A stretch of DNA of 64,000 nucleotides from JAENVU01 sp963801105 (lineage in GTDB: Bacteria; Actinomycetota; Acidimicrobiia; IMCC26256; JAENVU01): contig CAWDDH010000003.1 in NCBI GenBank assembly GCA_963801105.1, forward strand, positions 3,348,001 through 3,412,000, read 5' to 3'. The notes under the pieces were generated by a model that was not told where the DNA came from, made no database searches, and worked only from the letters and a program-made list of their open reading frames with translations. Positions 43,424 to 54,401 of the stretch are shown here, piece by piece. Both the position numbers and the translations under genes were made by a program. Each line of letters begins with the position of its first letter. The stretch's first letter is position 1.

Positions 43424-44557
43424 ATGGACTTCGAGCTGCCGCCGGAGGCGGACACCTACCGGGAGGGCGTCCGGGCGTTCCTCGCCGAGCACGCACCGGG
43501 TGGCGTCTTCCCGCCGGACTTCGCCCGCCGGCTCGCGGCCGAGGGGTACGTCGCACCGCACTGGCCGGCACCGTGGGGGCGGGGTGCGGGCGCCATCGAG
43601 CAGCTGGTGATCGACGAGGAGCTGCGCGCCGCGGCCGCGCCGAGACCGATGAACCCGATCGGGATCGGTTGGGCCGGCCCGACGCTGCTCGTCGCGGGGA
43701 CCGAGGAACAGCACCGGCGCTACCTGCCCGGGCTGCTCGACGGCTCGGAGATCTGGTGCCAGCTCTTCTCCGAGCCCGGTGCGGGCAGCGACCTCGCCGG
43801 GCTGACGACCCGCGCCGAGCGCGACGGCGACGAGTTCGTGGTGAACGGGCAGAAGGTCTGGACGACGCTCGCGCACGTCGCGCAGTTCGGGATCCTGCTC
43901 GCGCGCACCGACCCCGACGCAGAGCCGCACCGGGGCATCACGTACTTCGTCCTCGACATGCGCTCGCCCGGGATCGAGGTCCGGCCGCTCGTCCAGATGA
44001 CCGGGACGCACGAGTTCAACGAGGTCTTCCTCACCGACGTGCGGGTCCCCGTCGCCAATGTCGTCGGTGACGTGGACGACGGCTGGCGGCTCGCGAAGGT
44101 CACGCTCGGCAACGAGCGCGTCTCACTCTCGGGGGAAGGCGCACTCTGGGGTCGTGGGCCCACTGCGATGGACGTCGTCGACCTCGTGCGCGCCGCGGGC
44201 GGCGTCACGGACCCTGTTGCCCGTCAGCGCATCGCGCGGCTCTACATCGAGAGCGAGATTCTGCGCCTCATCCGGCTGCGCACCGTGTCCGCGACGGTGC
44301 GCGGCATGGAGCCGGGACCCGAGGCGAGCGTCCGCAAGGCCCTCTCCGACGAGCACGGCCAGCACGTGATGGAGCTCGCGATCGAGCTGGCCGGAACCGA
44401 CGGGCTCCTCGCCGAGAGCGGACCGTTCGGCGACCCGGCCGGGGGCATGTGGAGCTACGGCTACCTCTACTCCCGCGCGCTCACCATCGGCGGCGGGACG
44501 AGCGAGGTACAGCGCAACATCCTGGGCGAGCGCGTCCTCGGGCTCCCCCGCGACTGA
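43424..44557 (+). CDS. Acyl-CoA dehydrogenase (FadE-like, short form)
   Basis: This 377-residue flavoenzyme has the usual three-domain ACAD plan: an N-terminal helix bundle, a middle beta domain with CQLFSEPGAGSDLAGL and VVNGQKVWTT, and a C-terminal bundle ending YLYSRALTIGGGTSEVQRNILGERVLGLPRD. In the C-terminal region, GGGTSEVQ stands in place of YEGT; this pattern is typical of actinobacterial steroid or long-chain FadE proteins that work as alpha2beta2 pairs. The partner subunit is not adjacent. Substrate is not predictable. It diverges from hemW. Confidence 0.88.
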   Translation: MDFELPPEADTYREGVRAFLAEHAPGGVFPPDFARRLAAEGYVAPHWPAPWGRGAGAIEQLVIDEELRAAAAPRPMNPIGIGWAGPTLLVAGTEEQHRRYLPGLLDGSEIWCQLFSEPGAGSDLAGLTTRAERDGDEFVVNGQKVWTTLAHVAQFGILLARTDPDAEPHRGITYFVLDMRSPGIEVRPLVQMTGTHEFNEVFLTDVRVPVANVVGDVDDGWRLAKVTLGNERVSLSGEGALWGRGPTAMDVVDLVRAAGGVTDPVARQRIARLYIESEILRLIRLRTVSATVRGMEPGPEASVRKALSDEHGQHVMELAIELAGTDGLLAESGPFGDPAGGMWSYGYLYSRALTIGGGTSEVQRNILGERVLGLPRD

Positions 44558-44626
44558 CCGTCGGTCGCGCCCGCTGCGCTGCAGGCGCGAGCGCGAGTGC
44601 CGGAGCCGGAGCCGAGCAATCAACGT

Positions 44627-44641
44627 CGCACGTACCGTGCG
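44627..44641. terminator. Stem-loop between convergent acyl-CoA dehydrogenase and lepA
   Basis: CGCACG (44627-44632) and CGTGCG (44636-44641) form a perfect 6-bp stem with a 3-nt loop in the 130-bp gap between two convergent genes. It is a plausible shared terminator, without a T-run. The rest of the gap is GC-rich low complexity. Confidence 0.35.
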
Positions 44642-44687
44642 GCGCCCGAGCGGCCCGCGCCGAAGGCGCGAGAGCGGGAGAGTCGGG

Positions 44688-46472
<1,785 letters not shown>

Positions 46473-46580
46473 GGCTCCATTCTCGTCGCTCGGCCGCGGA
46501 CACCTCCGAACCAACCCGTGCCGGACCGTCCTGCTAACGTTCCCGCGTTCCACGAACATCTTTGGGAGATCTGTCGCGCC

Positions 46581-46847
46581 GTGGCCAACATCGTCAGCCA
46601 GAAGAAGCGGAATCGCCAGAACGAGGTCCGTCGGGTACGGAACCTCGCGGTGCGGTCCGAGCTCAAGACGCGGCTCAAGTCCGCACGCGCTTCCGCGGTG
46701 GCGGGTGACGATTACGCGGCCGAGGCCCTCCGCCAGGCACAACGCCGACTCGGCAAGGCCACGTCCAAGGGCATCGTGCACAAGAACCAGGCGGCTCGTC
46801 GCACCTCCCGGCTGATGAAGGCCGCGAACCGCGCCGACCAGGGCTGA
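46581..46847 (+). CDS. rpsT: 30S ribosomal protein S20
   Basis: The 88-residue basic protein binds 16S rRNA early in assembly. It begins (GTG) ANIVSQKKRNRQNEVRR and ends KGIVHKNQAARRTSRLMKAANR, the usual S20 pattern. GGGAG lies about 12 nt upstream of the GTG. It is divergent from lepA and convergent with holA, whose 3' end may abut or overlap it. The lepA-rpsT-holA neighbourhood is conserved. Confidence 0.95.
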   Translation: MANIVSQKKRNRQNEVRRVRNLAVRSELKTRLKSARASAVAGDDYAAEALRQAQRRLGKATSKGIVHKNQAARRTSRLMKAANRADQG

Positions 46848-46853
46848 CGCCCG

Positions 46854-47933
46854 CTAGCGCCGCGCCCCGGCCCCCGCGCCCGGGCCCTCCGCCCGGCCGA
46901 GCCCCCACCGTGGAGGCTCGCGAGCCGGGCGACCGTGATCTCCAGGACCGACTCGGCCGGGAGCCCCGTCGCGCCCTTGATCCCGACGTCGGCCCGGTGG
47001 AGCTGCGAGAAGGCGCGGGCGAATCCGTCCGGGCCGAGCGCACGTGCCGCCTCCAGCCCCTTCTTCGCGGGGTAGGAGCTCTTGCCGCCCCACACGCGGT
47101 GGGCATCGTCGACGGTCTGCACCGCGTCGGCGTCGAGACGGGCCAGCTTGCGGTAGCGGCCGGCAAGGATGCCGAGCACCTGCAAGGGGTGCATCGGCTT
47201 CGGCTGGGTCGGGCTCGACACCGTGAGGAGACGGTGGAGGGTCTCCAGCGCACCGGCGACGTCCCCCTCCTCGATGCGGTTGGTGAGCTCGAACGGCTTC
47301 ACGGCACCGGCGTCGTTGAGGTACGGCGTGACGTCCGCGAGCTCCAAGCGCGTGCCGCGGTCGAAGGTGGACGACCAGAGGTCCGCCAACGCCCCGAGCC
47401 GACCTGAGTCCTCGCCGAGGTGCTCCACGACGACGCGCGCCGCGTCGGCCTTCATCGTGAGCCCGGCGCGGTCGAGCTCGCCCTGGAGGAGATCGAGCGG
47501 CTTCTCCGCGGTGCCGCCCCGGACGTTGGCGGACTTCGAGCGCGTCGGCCAGCGCCTTGACGATCCGACCGCCCGCGCCGGTGACGAAGACCAGCTCGGT
47601 CGTGTCGAGCAGATCGTCGACCACCTCGATGATCGGCGCGACCGCGTCGGCGGGCAAGGCCTCGTAATCGCGTACCACCACGATCCGCTTCGTGGTCATG
47701 AACGGCGGGCTCTGGGCCGCGTTCACCACCCCGGTGACGATCGGCACCGCACCCGCGACGTCCTCGGTGGGCGCGTCGTCGTCGGGCGCCGCGGTCTGGG
47801 CCTTGGCGGGCACCCGGTACTCCTCGACGAGGAATGTGCGCTCCTCGTCGCCGGCCAGCTGTTCGAGGAGTCGGGCCAGCTCGCGGTCACGCAGGATCGG
47901 ATCGCTCCCCTTGACCACGTAGACGCCGCCCAC
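46854..47933 (-). CDS. holA: DNA polymerase III subunit delta (HolA), frameshifted
   Basis: HolA is the clamp-loader delta subunit. The N-terminal 130 residues (VYVVKGSDPILRDRELARLL..., TTKRIVVVRDYEALP..., VFVTGAGGRIVKALAD) are in one frame. After GCCGAC at 47544 the family sequence continues in another frame: RSKSANVRGG, then LDLLQGELDRAGLTMKADAAR and HPLQVLGILAGRYRKLARL, to the C-terminal KGATGLPAESVLEITVARL. The break lies at GACGCGCTCG; restoring one CG unit repairs it. After the shift the frame runs open to 46712, antisense through rpsT, which is too long; the original frame stops at 46854. A second indel in the G-rich tail is likely, so the 3' end is uncertain. Confidence 0.85.
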   Translation of the reverse strand: MGGVYVVKGSDPILRDRELARLLEQLAGDEERTFLVEEYRVPAKAQTAAPDDDAPTEDVAGAVPIVTGVVNAAQSPPFMTTKRIVVVRDYEALPADAVAPIIEVVDDLLDTTELVFVTGAGGRIVKALADALEVRQRPGRHRGEAARSPPGRARPRRAHDEGRRGARRRGAPRRGLRSARGVGGPLVVHLRPRHALGARGRHAVPQRRRCREAVRAHQPHRGGGRRRCAGDPPPSPHGVEPDPAEADAPLAGARHPCRPLPQAGPSRRRRGADRRRCPPRVGRQELLPREEGAGGGTCARPGRIRPRLLAAPPGRRRDQGRDGAPGRVGPGDHGRPAREPPRWGLGRAEGPGAGAGARR

Positions 47934-49371
47934 GCCGGTCGAGCCTACCGGTGGCCCTCCGCCACGACCGCAGAACCGCCCCGGCCGCGATCAGTACCGC
48001 CAGAACCGCCGTCGGTCCCGGACCGATCGCGAGCGGAACCCGCGCGGCCTGGTGGGCGACGACGGTGACGGCCTGCAGCATCGCGAGCGTGGGGAGCTCC
48101 AGCCAGGCCGAGGCCGCACGCCCCAGCGCCCCGCCGAGCGCGCTGGCGACGAGACCCCAGATCGTGAGCGGCCCGACGAACGGCGCCGCGAGCAGATTGG
48201 CCGGGAGCGCGACGAGTGGCAGGGAGCCGAATGTGGCGAGCAGCACCGGCGCGACGCCGATCTGGGCCGCCGCGGTGACGCCGAGCGCCTCGCGCAGCGC
48301 CACGGGGCCCGGGAGCCGCCGCATGATCGGACCGGCCGCGACGACGATCCCTGCGCACGCGCCGCAGGAGAGCAGGAACCCGATCGAGTGGAGCAGGAAC
48401 GGGTCGACGGCGAGCAGCGCGCTCGCGGCCAGCACCAGGACGCGCGGTGCGGCCGCCGGACGGCCCAGCGCGCGAGCGAGCAGCACGAGTCCCGCCATCA
48501 CGACGGCCCGGGCCACCGACGGCTCCCACCGGGTCATCGCCCCGAAGAGGACGAGCACGCCGACGCCCGCGACGAGCCGTCCGGCTCGTGGAAGTCGCGC
48601 GAGCAGCGGCGCGGCGATGGCCAGCGCGAACGCGACGTTCGCGCCCGACACCGCGAGCAGGTGGCTGAGCCCGGCGTCCCGGAAATCCGTGACGACGGCG
48701 GCGGGGATCGCGCGCGTGTCGCCCAGCACGAATCCGGCCAGCAGGGCCCGCGGCGTCGCGGGGAGGACGGCGGCGCCGCGGAGGACCGCCCGCCGCGCAC
48801 CGTTGGCCAGCCGGAGCCACGGGTCCGCCGGTGGCGCGAGGGCGAGCACGTCGTCCACCCGCAGCGTCCCGACCGCATGACGCCACCGGAGCCGGGTCGA
48901 ATAGCCCGCGAGCGGCTCGAGGCGCCCGTGCACCAGGACGCGGTCGCCCGCGTCGAGCACGAGGAGCGCGCTCTGCGCATCACCGGACGCCACGGCGAGC
49001 ACGGTCCGGCCGCCGGCGTCGCGACCGCGGAACCGGGTCACGCGGACGAGCACCTCGGTCGAGAACCGCGCGCCGCCGGGATCCTCGGTGAGCGTCACCT
49101 CGGCGCGACCGTCCTCACCGTGCGCCACCGCCGCGGCGAGCGGTGAGTGAACCCGCCCGTCGAGTGCGCGTTGTTCGAGCGTGCAGCCGAGCAGCACCGC
49201 GACCAGGAGCACCAGCAGTGCGGCGCGGCGCCCAGCGGGCCGGAGGACCCACCCGGCCCCCGCCAGGACGACGGCGGCGGCGAGCGCGAGCGTGCCCGGG
49301 CCGGATCCGAGCCGGTCGGCGAGCAGGATCCCGAGGACGAGGCCGGTGAGCAGCGCGAGCGGGCCCCTCAC
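47887..49371 (-). CDS. comEC: ComEC/Rec2-type DNA uptake channel protein (short form)
   Basis: The 494-residue protein has an N-terminal DUF4131-like part with helices and an OB-like soluble stretch. The Competence domain follows, with DAGLSHLLAVSGANVAFA, a FVLGDTRAIP segment and about eight further helices. The C-terminal metallo-beta-lactamase domain of full ComEC is absent. This is common in Actinobacteria. The start GTG at 49371 overlaps the comEA stop (GTGA). The last 47 bases overlap the start of holA. Together with comEA it suggests a DNA uptake machine, but no pilus genes are in the window. Confidence 0.9.
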   Translation of the reverse strand: MRGPLALLTGLVLGILLADRLGSGPGTLALAAAVVLAGAGWVLRPAGRRAALLVLLVAVLLGCTLEQRALDGRVHSPLAAAVAHGEDGRAEVTLTEDPGGARFSTEVLVRVTRFRGRDAGGRTVLAVASGDAQSALLVLDAGDRVLVHGRLEPLAGYSTRLRWRHAVGTLRVDDVLALAPPADPWLRLANGARRAVLRGAAVLPATPRALLAGFVLGDTRAIPAAVVTDFRDAGLSHLLAVSGANVAFALAIAAPLLARLPRAGRLVAGVGVLVLFGAMTRWEPSVARAVVMAGLVLLARALGRPAAAPRVLVLAASALLAVDPFLLHSIGFLLSCGACAGIVVAAGPIMRRLPGPVALREALGVTAAAQIGVAPVLLATFGSLPLVALPANLLAAPFVGPLTIWGLVASALGGALGRAASAWLELPTLAMLQAVTVVAHQAARVPLAIGPGPTAVLAVLIAAGAVLRSWRRATGRLDRRGRRLRGQGERSDPA

Positions 49372-50036
49372 ACGACGACGAGAGGTTGCAGGTCCGCGAA
49401 CCGCTTCTCACCGATGCCACGCACGTCACGGAGCTGGTCGACCCGCGTGAACCCACCGCGCCGCTCTCGTTCCCGGATGATCGCGCCGGCCAGCGTCGGA
49501 CCGATGCCGGGCAACGTGTCGAGCTGCGCCTCCGTCGCCGTGTTGAGGTTGACCGGACCCGCCGCGCCGTCGGTCGCCCCGGCCGGGTCGACGGTGGCGT
49601 CGACCGGACCCACGCCCGGATCGCCGACGTGCGCGACCGCGATGCGCTGACCGTCCGCGACCTTCGCCGCGAGGTTCAGCCGGTCCAGATCGGCGTCCGG
49701 AACTCCGCCACCGGCCGCGGCGATCGCGTCCGCGACGCGCGAGCCGGCCACGACCTCGACCAGGCCGGGCCGGCCGACCGCGCCGGCGACGTGGACGAGC
49801 AGCTTCGGCCCGGTGGTGGTCGTGGTCCGCACCGACGCGACCCGCGCGCCGGCCGCGGTGGGCGGCGCCGCGTCGGTACCGCGCCCGACGCGGTACCAGG
49901 CCAGACCGACGACGGCGGCGGCGACCACCAGTGCCCCGGCCCGCACGCGGGGATCGCCCCACCAGCGGCGGAGCTCGTCGAGGCGCGCGTGGTGACGCGC
50001 GGGCGGACGGGGTGGGACGAGCAGAGGGTCGGACAC
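49368..50036 (-). CDS. comEA: ComEA-type DNA-binding competence protein
   Basis: The 222-residue protein has one membrane helix (about 33-50), a SLBB-like domain (KLLVHVAGAVGRPGLVEVVAG, about 75-135) and a C-terminal helix-hairpin-helix domain. The last reads VNLNTATEAQLDTLPGIGP and VDQLRDVRGIGEKRF. ComEA binds double-stranded DNA at the cell surface and passes it to ComEC, whose gene follows with a GTGA overlap. The start is GTG at 50036. Confidence 0.92.
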   Translation of the reverse strand: MSDPLLVPPRPPARHHARLDELRRWWGDPRVRAGALVVAAAVVGLAWYRVGRGTDAAPPTAAGARVASVRTTTTTGPKLLVHVAGAVGRPGLVEVVAGSRVADAIAAAGGGVPDADLDRLNLAAKVADGQRIAVAHVGDPGVGPVDATVDPAGATDGAAGPVNLNTATEAQLDTLPGIGPTLAGAIIRERERRGGFTRVDQLRDVRGIGEKRFADLQPLVVV

Positions 50037-50132
50037 AGCTTCCTCCGGGCGCGTGGAGCCAGACGGAGGAAGTCCCGGGGAAGGCGGAGCGCACGGTACC
50101 AGGTCCGGCCGACCGTACGACCGGGGTCGGGC

Positions 50133-50468
50133 TCAGGCCCCGGCGCGCCGGCGCGCCTCCTCCTCGAGCGTGATCGCCGCGTACGCGGCCCAGTGCCCGA
50201 GCCCGCCGACCCGGCCACGGACGTAGTCGCCCAGGTAGCGCCGGAGGAAGCCGAACGGACCGAGCACGCGCCACTGCTCCACGTGGACCAGCTCGTGGCC
50301 GAGGAGCGACGCGTCGGTCTCGAAGCCGCGGCGGACGAGGATCCAGCGTCCGAGCGTCATCGCGGCGACGCCCGGCGTGAGCCGCGCCACGACCACGACG
50401 TGCGCCCGGGCGACGTCGATGGCCGACACGTGCCGGTAGTGGGCACGCGCCGCCGGGGTCAGCCGCAC
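50133..50468 (-). CDS. Small HEXXH (DUF4157-like) putative metalloprotein
   Basis: The 111-residue protein contains LLGHELVHVEQWRVLG, an HEXXH zinc-type motif followed by a downstream glutamate, in the pattern of DUF4157-like domains. Around it are beta strands (VSAIDVARAHVVVVARL, MTLGRWILVRRGF) and a C-terminal helix. It may be a minimal metallopeptidase-like protein, but such short forms can be inactive. The GTG at 50468 lies 11 bp after the leuS stop, so it is probably co-transcribed with leuS and comEA. Confidence 0.7.
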   Translation of the reverse strand: MRLTPAARAHYRHVSAIDVARAHVVVVARLTPGVAAMTLGRWILVRRGFETDASLLGHELVHVEQWRVLGPFGFLRRYLGDYVRGRVGGLGHWAAYAAITLEEEARRRAGA

Positions 50469-50479
50469 GTGCTCGCTCG

Positions 50480-53353
50480 TCAGCCGACCACGAAGTTGAC
50501 GAGGCGGCCCGGTACCACGATGACCTTCCGCACCGTCGAGCCGTCGAGGTACGACGCGACGGCCACACGCGCCGCCGCCTCGACCGCCGCGTCGTCGGCG
50601 TCGGCGCCGACCGCGATCTTGCCGCGCACCTTGCCGTTGACCTGGACCGGGTACTCCACGGTGTCCTCGACCAGCCAGGCGTCGTCGGCGATGGGGAAGG
50701 CCTCGTAGGCCAACGACTCGGGATGGCCGAGCCGGCTCCAGAGCTCCTCGGCCACATGCGGTGCGAGCGGTGCGAGCATGAGCACCATCGGCTCGATCAC
50801 GTCTCGGGGCGCGCCGCCGGCGGCGGCGACCTGGGTCACGTGGTTGTTGAGCGTGATGAGCTTCGCGACGGCCGTGTTGAACCCCATCGTCGGCATGTCG
50901 GCCCGCACGCCGGCGATGGTCCGGTGCAGGAGCCGGCGCGTGTCGTCGTCGGCGGGCGTCTCGACGACCGTCAGGGCTCCGGTCTCCTCGTCGACCACGT
51001 TGCGCCAGAGCCGCTGCAGGAAGCGGTGGACGCCCACGATGTCGCGCGTGCTCCATGGACGCGATGCGTCGAGCGGCCCCATCGCCATCTCGTACAGCCG
51101 GAGCGTGTCCGCGCCGTAGTCGCGGTACATGTCGTCCGGGGTCACCATGTTCTTCAGGCTCTTCCCCATCTTCCCGTACTCGCGCTGCACCGGCTCGTCG
51201 CCGAGGAAGAACTCGCCGTCACGCTCGGCGACGGCGTCGGCATCGACGTAGACGCCGCGGTCGTCGGTGTAGGCGTAGGCCTGGATGTATCCCTGGTTGA
51301 ACAAGCGCTGGAACGGCTCCGGCGTCGACACGTGACCGAGATCGAACAGGACCTTGTGCCAGAACCGCGCGTAGAGCAGGTGCAGGACCGCGTGCTCCAC
51401 GCCGCCGACGTAGAGGTCGACGCCACCGGGACCCGGCTGCATCCAGTACCGCTCCGCCTCGCGACTCACGAACGCGTCCTCGTTGGTCGGGTCGAGGTAG
51501 CGGAGGTAGTACCAGCACGACCCGGCCCACTGCGGCATCGTGTTGAGCTCCCGGCGGTACGTCCGCACGCCGTCGCCGAGGTCGAGGTCCACCGTCGTCC
51601 AGCCCTCGGCGCGCTCGAGCGGCGGCGCGGGAACCGTCGACGCGTCGTCGGCCACGATCTCGGGCTCGAAGTCCACGATCTCCGGGAGCTGCACCGGCAG
51701 CATGGACTCCGGGACGGCGACGGGCAGGTCCAGGTCGTCGTAGAGGATCGGGAACGGCTCGCCCCAGTAGCGCTGTCGGCTGAAGAGCCAATCGCGCAGC
51801 TTGTAGTTGACGGTCGCCTCCCCGAGCTCGCGGGCCACCAACCAGTCCGTGATCGCCGCCTTCGCCTCGGCGACCCCGAGCCCGTCGAGGGAGACCTCGG
51901 TGTTGGCCGAGCTCATCGCGACGCCGTCGCCGACGAACGCCGCGGGCCACGCTTCCGGGTCGGTGCCGCAGGAGTGCTCGAGCAGCCACGAATCGGGAGG
52001 TCGGATCACGCACGTGATCGGCAGGTCGAACTCGCGCGCGAACTCGAAGTCACGCTGGTCGTGCGCGGGCACGGCCATGATCGCCCCGGTGCCGTAGCCC
52101 ATGAGCACGTAGTCGGCGATGAAGATCGGGATCGGCTCGTCGTTCACGGGATTGACCGCGAACGCGCCGATGAAGACACCCGTCTTGTCCTTGCCCTCGG
52201 CCTGGCGCTCGAGCTCGCTCTTCTGCGCGGCGAACTCGCGGTAGCGGCGCACCGCGTCGGCCGGGCCGACGTCGAGGCCGAAGATCCCCTTCCACGCCGC
52301 CGGGACCTCGCTCAGCTCCTCGCCGATCGTGGCGCCGGGCCAGTCGGTCGGGACGAGCTCGTCGACCAGCGGGTGCTCGGGCGCCAGCACCATGTACGTG
52401 GCGCCGAACAGCGTGTCGGGCCGGGTCGTGAAGACGGTGATCACGTCGTCCCGGCCCGGCACGCCGAAGTCGACCGACGCCCCCGTGCTGCGTCCGATCC
52501 AGTTCCGCTGCATGACCTTGATCGAGTCCGGCCAGTCGAGCCGCTCCAGGTCGTCGAGCAGGCGGTCGGCGTAGGCGGTGATCCGCAGCATCCACTGCTT
52601 GAGCGGGCGGCGGTAGACGGGGTGGTTGCCCCGCTCGCTGCGGCCGTCGGCCGTGACCTCCTCGTTGGCGAGCACCGTCCCGAGTGCCGGACACCAGTTG
52701 ACCGGCGCCTCGTGCCGGTACGCGAGGCGGTACGAGTCGACGAGCTCGCGCCGGGCACGCTCGTCGAGGTCGCTCCATCCCACGTCGGGATCGGACTCGA
52801 GGATCGGCAGCAGCTCGACGACGGGCCGCGCCCGGTCCTCGGTCTCGTCGTACCAGCTGTCGAAGATCTGCAGGAAGATCCACTGGGTCCACCGGTAGTA
52901 GGACTCGTCGGTCGTCGCCGGACCGCGGCGTGAGTCGTGACCCAGGCCCAGCGCCCGGAGCTGGCGCCGCATCGTGGCGATGTTCTGCTCGGTGGTCACC
53001 CGCGGGTGCTGGCCGGTCTGGACCGCGTACTGCTCCGCCGGGAGCCCGAACGCGTCATACCCCATCGCGTGCAGCACGTTCCGGCCGTTCATCCGCTGGA
53101 ACCGAGCGAAGACGTCGGTGCCGATGTAGCCGAGCGGGTGGCCGACGTGGAGCCCGATCCCGCTCGGGTACGGGAACATGTCGAGCACGAACATCGGGTC
53201 CCGCCCGACGATGCGCTCCGATCCCTCGGAGAGCAACCCCGTCGGGTTGGGCGCCCAGAACGTGTGCTCCGCCTCCCACCGGTCCTGCCATCGGGCCTCG
53301 ATCTCGTTGGCGAGGCGTGCGTCGTAGCGGTGCGTCGGGATGTCGTCAGTCAT
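50480..53353 (-). CDS. leuS: Leucyl-tRNA synthetase
   Basis: The 957-residue class I synthetase charges tRNA-Leu. The HIGH-type motif is HVGH at 69-72 and the KMSKS-type motif is KMGKS at about residue 730. The CP1 editing domain is visible around VFTTRPDTLFGATYMVLAPEHP and the GTGAIMAVPAHDQRD editing-site loop. Length is usual for actinobacterial LeuRS. The gene diverges from trmO across 65 bp. No T-box leader is seen. Confidence 0.97.
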   Translation of the reverse strand: MTDDIPTHRYDARLANEIEARWQDRWEAEHTFWAPNPTGLLSEGSERIVGRDPMFVLDMFPYPSGIGLHVGHPLGYIGTDVFARFQRMNGRNVLHAMGYDAFGLPAEQYAVQTGQHPRVTTEQNIATMRRQLRALGLGHDSRRGPATTDESYYRWTQWIFLQIFDSWYDETEDRARPVVELLPILESDPDVGWSDLDERARRELVDSYRLAYRHEAPVNWCPALGTVLANEEVTADGRSERGNHPVYRRPLKQWMLRITAYADRLLDDLERLDWPDSIKVMQRNWIGRSTGASVDFGVPGRDDVITVFTTRPDTLFGATYMVLAPEHPLVDELVPTDWPGATIGEELSEVPAAWKGIFGLDVGPADAVRRYREFAAQKSELERQAEGKDKTGVFIGAFAVNPVNDEPIPIFIADYVLMGYGTGAIMAVPAHDQRDFEFAREFDLPITCVIRPPDSWLLEHSCGTDPEAWPAAFVGDGVAMSSANTEVSLDGLGVAEAKAAITDWLVARELGEATVNYKLRDWLFSRQRYWGEPFPILYDDLDLPVAVPESMLPVQLPEIVDFEPEIVADDASTVPAPPLERAEGWTTVDLDLGDGVRTYRRELNTMPQWAGSCWYYLRYLDPTNEDAFVSREAERYWMQPGPGGVDLYVGGVEHAVLHLLYARFWHKVLFDLGHVSTPEPFQRLFNQGYIQAYAYTDDRGVYVDADAVAERDGEFFLGDEPVQREYGKMGKSLKNMVTPDDMYRDYGADTLRLYEMAMGPLDASRPWSTRDIVGVHRFLQRLWRNVVDEETGALTVVETPADDDTRRLLHRTIAGVRADMPTMGFNTAVAKLITLNNHVTQVAAAGGAPRDVIEPMVLMLAPLAPHVAEELWSRLGHPESLAYEAFPIADDAWLVEDTVEYPVQVNGKVRGKIAVGADADDAAVEAAARVAVASYLDGSTVRKVIVVPGRLVNFVVG

Positions 53354-53418
53354 CGCCGTCGAGGCTACCGGCCGACCCGCGTCGACCCCGCGCCGTACCC
53401 TCAGGCCGGGGAGGGACC

Positions 53419-53883
53419 ATGGGCAACGTCGAGGTGATCGTGATCGGGCGGGTCGTGGGTGGTCGCGAGGCCGCGATCGACGACGACTGGGAACGCGTCC
53501 ACTCCCGCATCGACCTCGACCCGTCCGTCGTCGATCCGGCGGCCACGCTCGGCTTGGCCGACTTCTCCCACGTCGAGGTGACGTTCCTCTTCGACCGGGT
53601 CCGGCCCGAGGACGTGTGCACCGGCGCGCGACACCCCCGTGGGCGCACCGACTGGCCGCTCGTCGGCATCCTCGCCCAGCGCGCCAAGGACCGGCCGAGT
53701 CGGATCGGTGTCACGGTGTGCCGCCTGCTCGGTGCCGACGGACTCCGGATCGACGTCGCCGGCCTCGACGCGATCGACGGGACCCCGGTCCTCGACGTGA
53801 AGCCGGTCATGACGGGGTTCCTCCCCCGTGGCGAGATCCGCGAGCCCGCGTGGGCGCCCGAGCTCATGCGGGGCTACTGGTAG
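53419..53883 (+). CDS. trmO: tRNA m6t6A37 methyltransferase TrmO-like (TsaA family)
   Basis: The 154-residue protein is a TsaA-domain beta-barrel enzyme that uses SAM to N6-methylate t6A37 in tRNA. Conserved stretches include LGLADFSHVEVTFLFDRV, the H-P-RGRTDWPLVGILAQRAKDRPSRIGVTV series, and the C-terminal LDAIDGTPVLDVKPVMTGF. GGGGAGGG precedes the ATG. Sequence differs somewhat from E. coli TrmO (typical RSP.RPN.I appears as ...DRPSRIG), so the methyltransferase role is likely but not certain. Confidence 0.85.
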   Translation: MGNVEVIVIGRVVGGREAAIDDDWERVHSRIDLDPSVVDPAATLGLADFSHVEVTFLFDRVRPEDVCTGARHPRGRTDWPLVGILAQRAKDRPSRIGVTVCRLLGADGLRIDVAGLDAIDGTPVLDVKPVMTGFLPRGEIREPAWAPELMRGYW

Positions 53884-54119
53884 CGGCGATCTGCCGCAGC
53901 CCGGTCCCCGGAGACGCGGCACCCGAGGACACCGTCGGGCCGGCCACCCGCGTCTGACCGACCGGGCGAGATCCTGCCGGGCCTCCTTCGACCTCGCCGC
54001 CGCCGAGCTCGCGTCCTTCGTCGGGCTCCCAGCTGCGCGCCGACGCCCGGAGCGCCGGTCCTGAGAGCGGCGGTACCGGGCCGATCGGAGCCCGGCTGCT
54101 ACCTTGGAATCTCCCTTCG

Positions 54120-54192
54120 GGGGCTGTAGCTCAGGCGGTAGAGCACTTCCATGGCATGGAAGGGGTCAGGGGTTCGAGTCCCCTCAGCTCCA
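54120..54192 (+). tRNA. tRNA-Ala (anticodon GGC)
   Basis: Acceptor GGGGCTG pairs with CAGCTCC (one G-T pair). The D-stem is GCTC/GAGC, and anticodon stem CTTCC/GGAAG encloses loop ATGGCAT with anticodon GGC. T-arm GGGG-TTCGAGT-CCCC is intact and the discriminator is A. CCA is not encoded. It stands alone in a 500-bp stretch between trmO and a membrane-protein gene; nothing else convincing is seen in that stretch. Confidence 0.96.
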
Positions 54193-54401
54193 CTCGCGTC
54201 GAGGTGGATCCCTCGCTCCGACAGGGCGGGACGAGGATCCGATTCCGTCTCCAGGGGACGTCGTGGACTCGAGGATGCTCCCGGCCACGCCCGCGATCAT
54301 CGGCACGAGCATCGTCTTCGCCACCATCGTCGCGGCCACCGAACCGCTCGACGCCGTCGGCACGTTCCAGGCGCGTTGACGACACCTACAGTGCGGGAGA
54401 C

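Noticed and set aside
46512..46540. Possible promoter for rpsT with a TAACGT -10-like hexamer at 46535-46540
   Set aside because: No acceptable -35 hexamer lies at 16-18 nt, so the match is too weak to report.
53828..54064. Short frame after trmO ending SFDLAAAELASFVGLPAARR
   Set aside because: It starts inside trmO in another frame, has no ribosome site, and its C-terminal helix-like stretch alone is not evidence for a gene.
54104..54379. Small reading frame through and after tRNA-Ala ending in a hydrophobic peptide
   Set aside because: It would translate across the tRNA gene, has no ribosome site and resembles no family I know.
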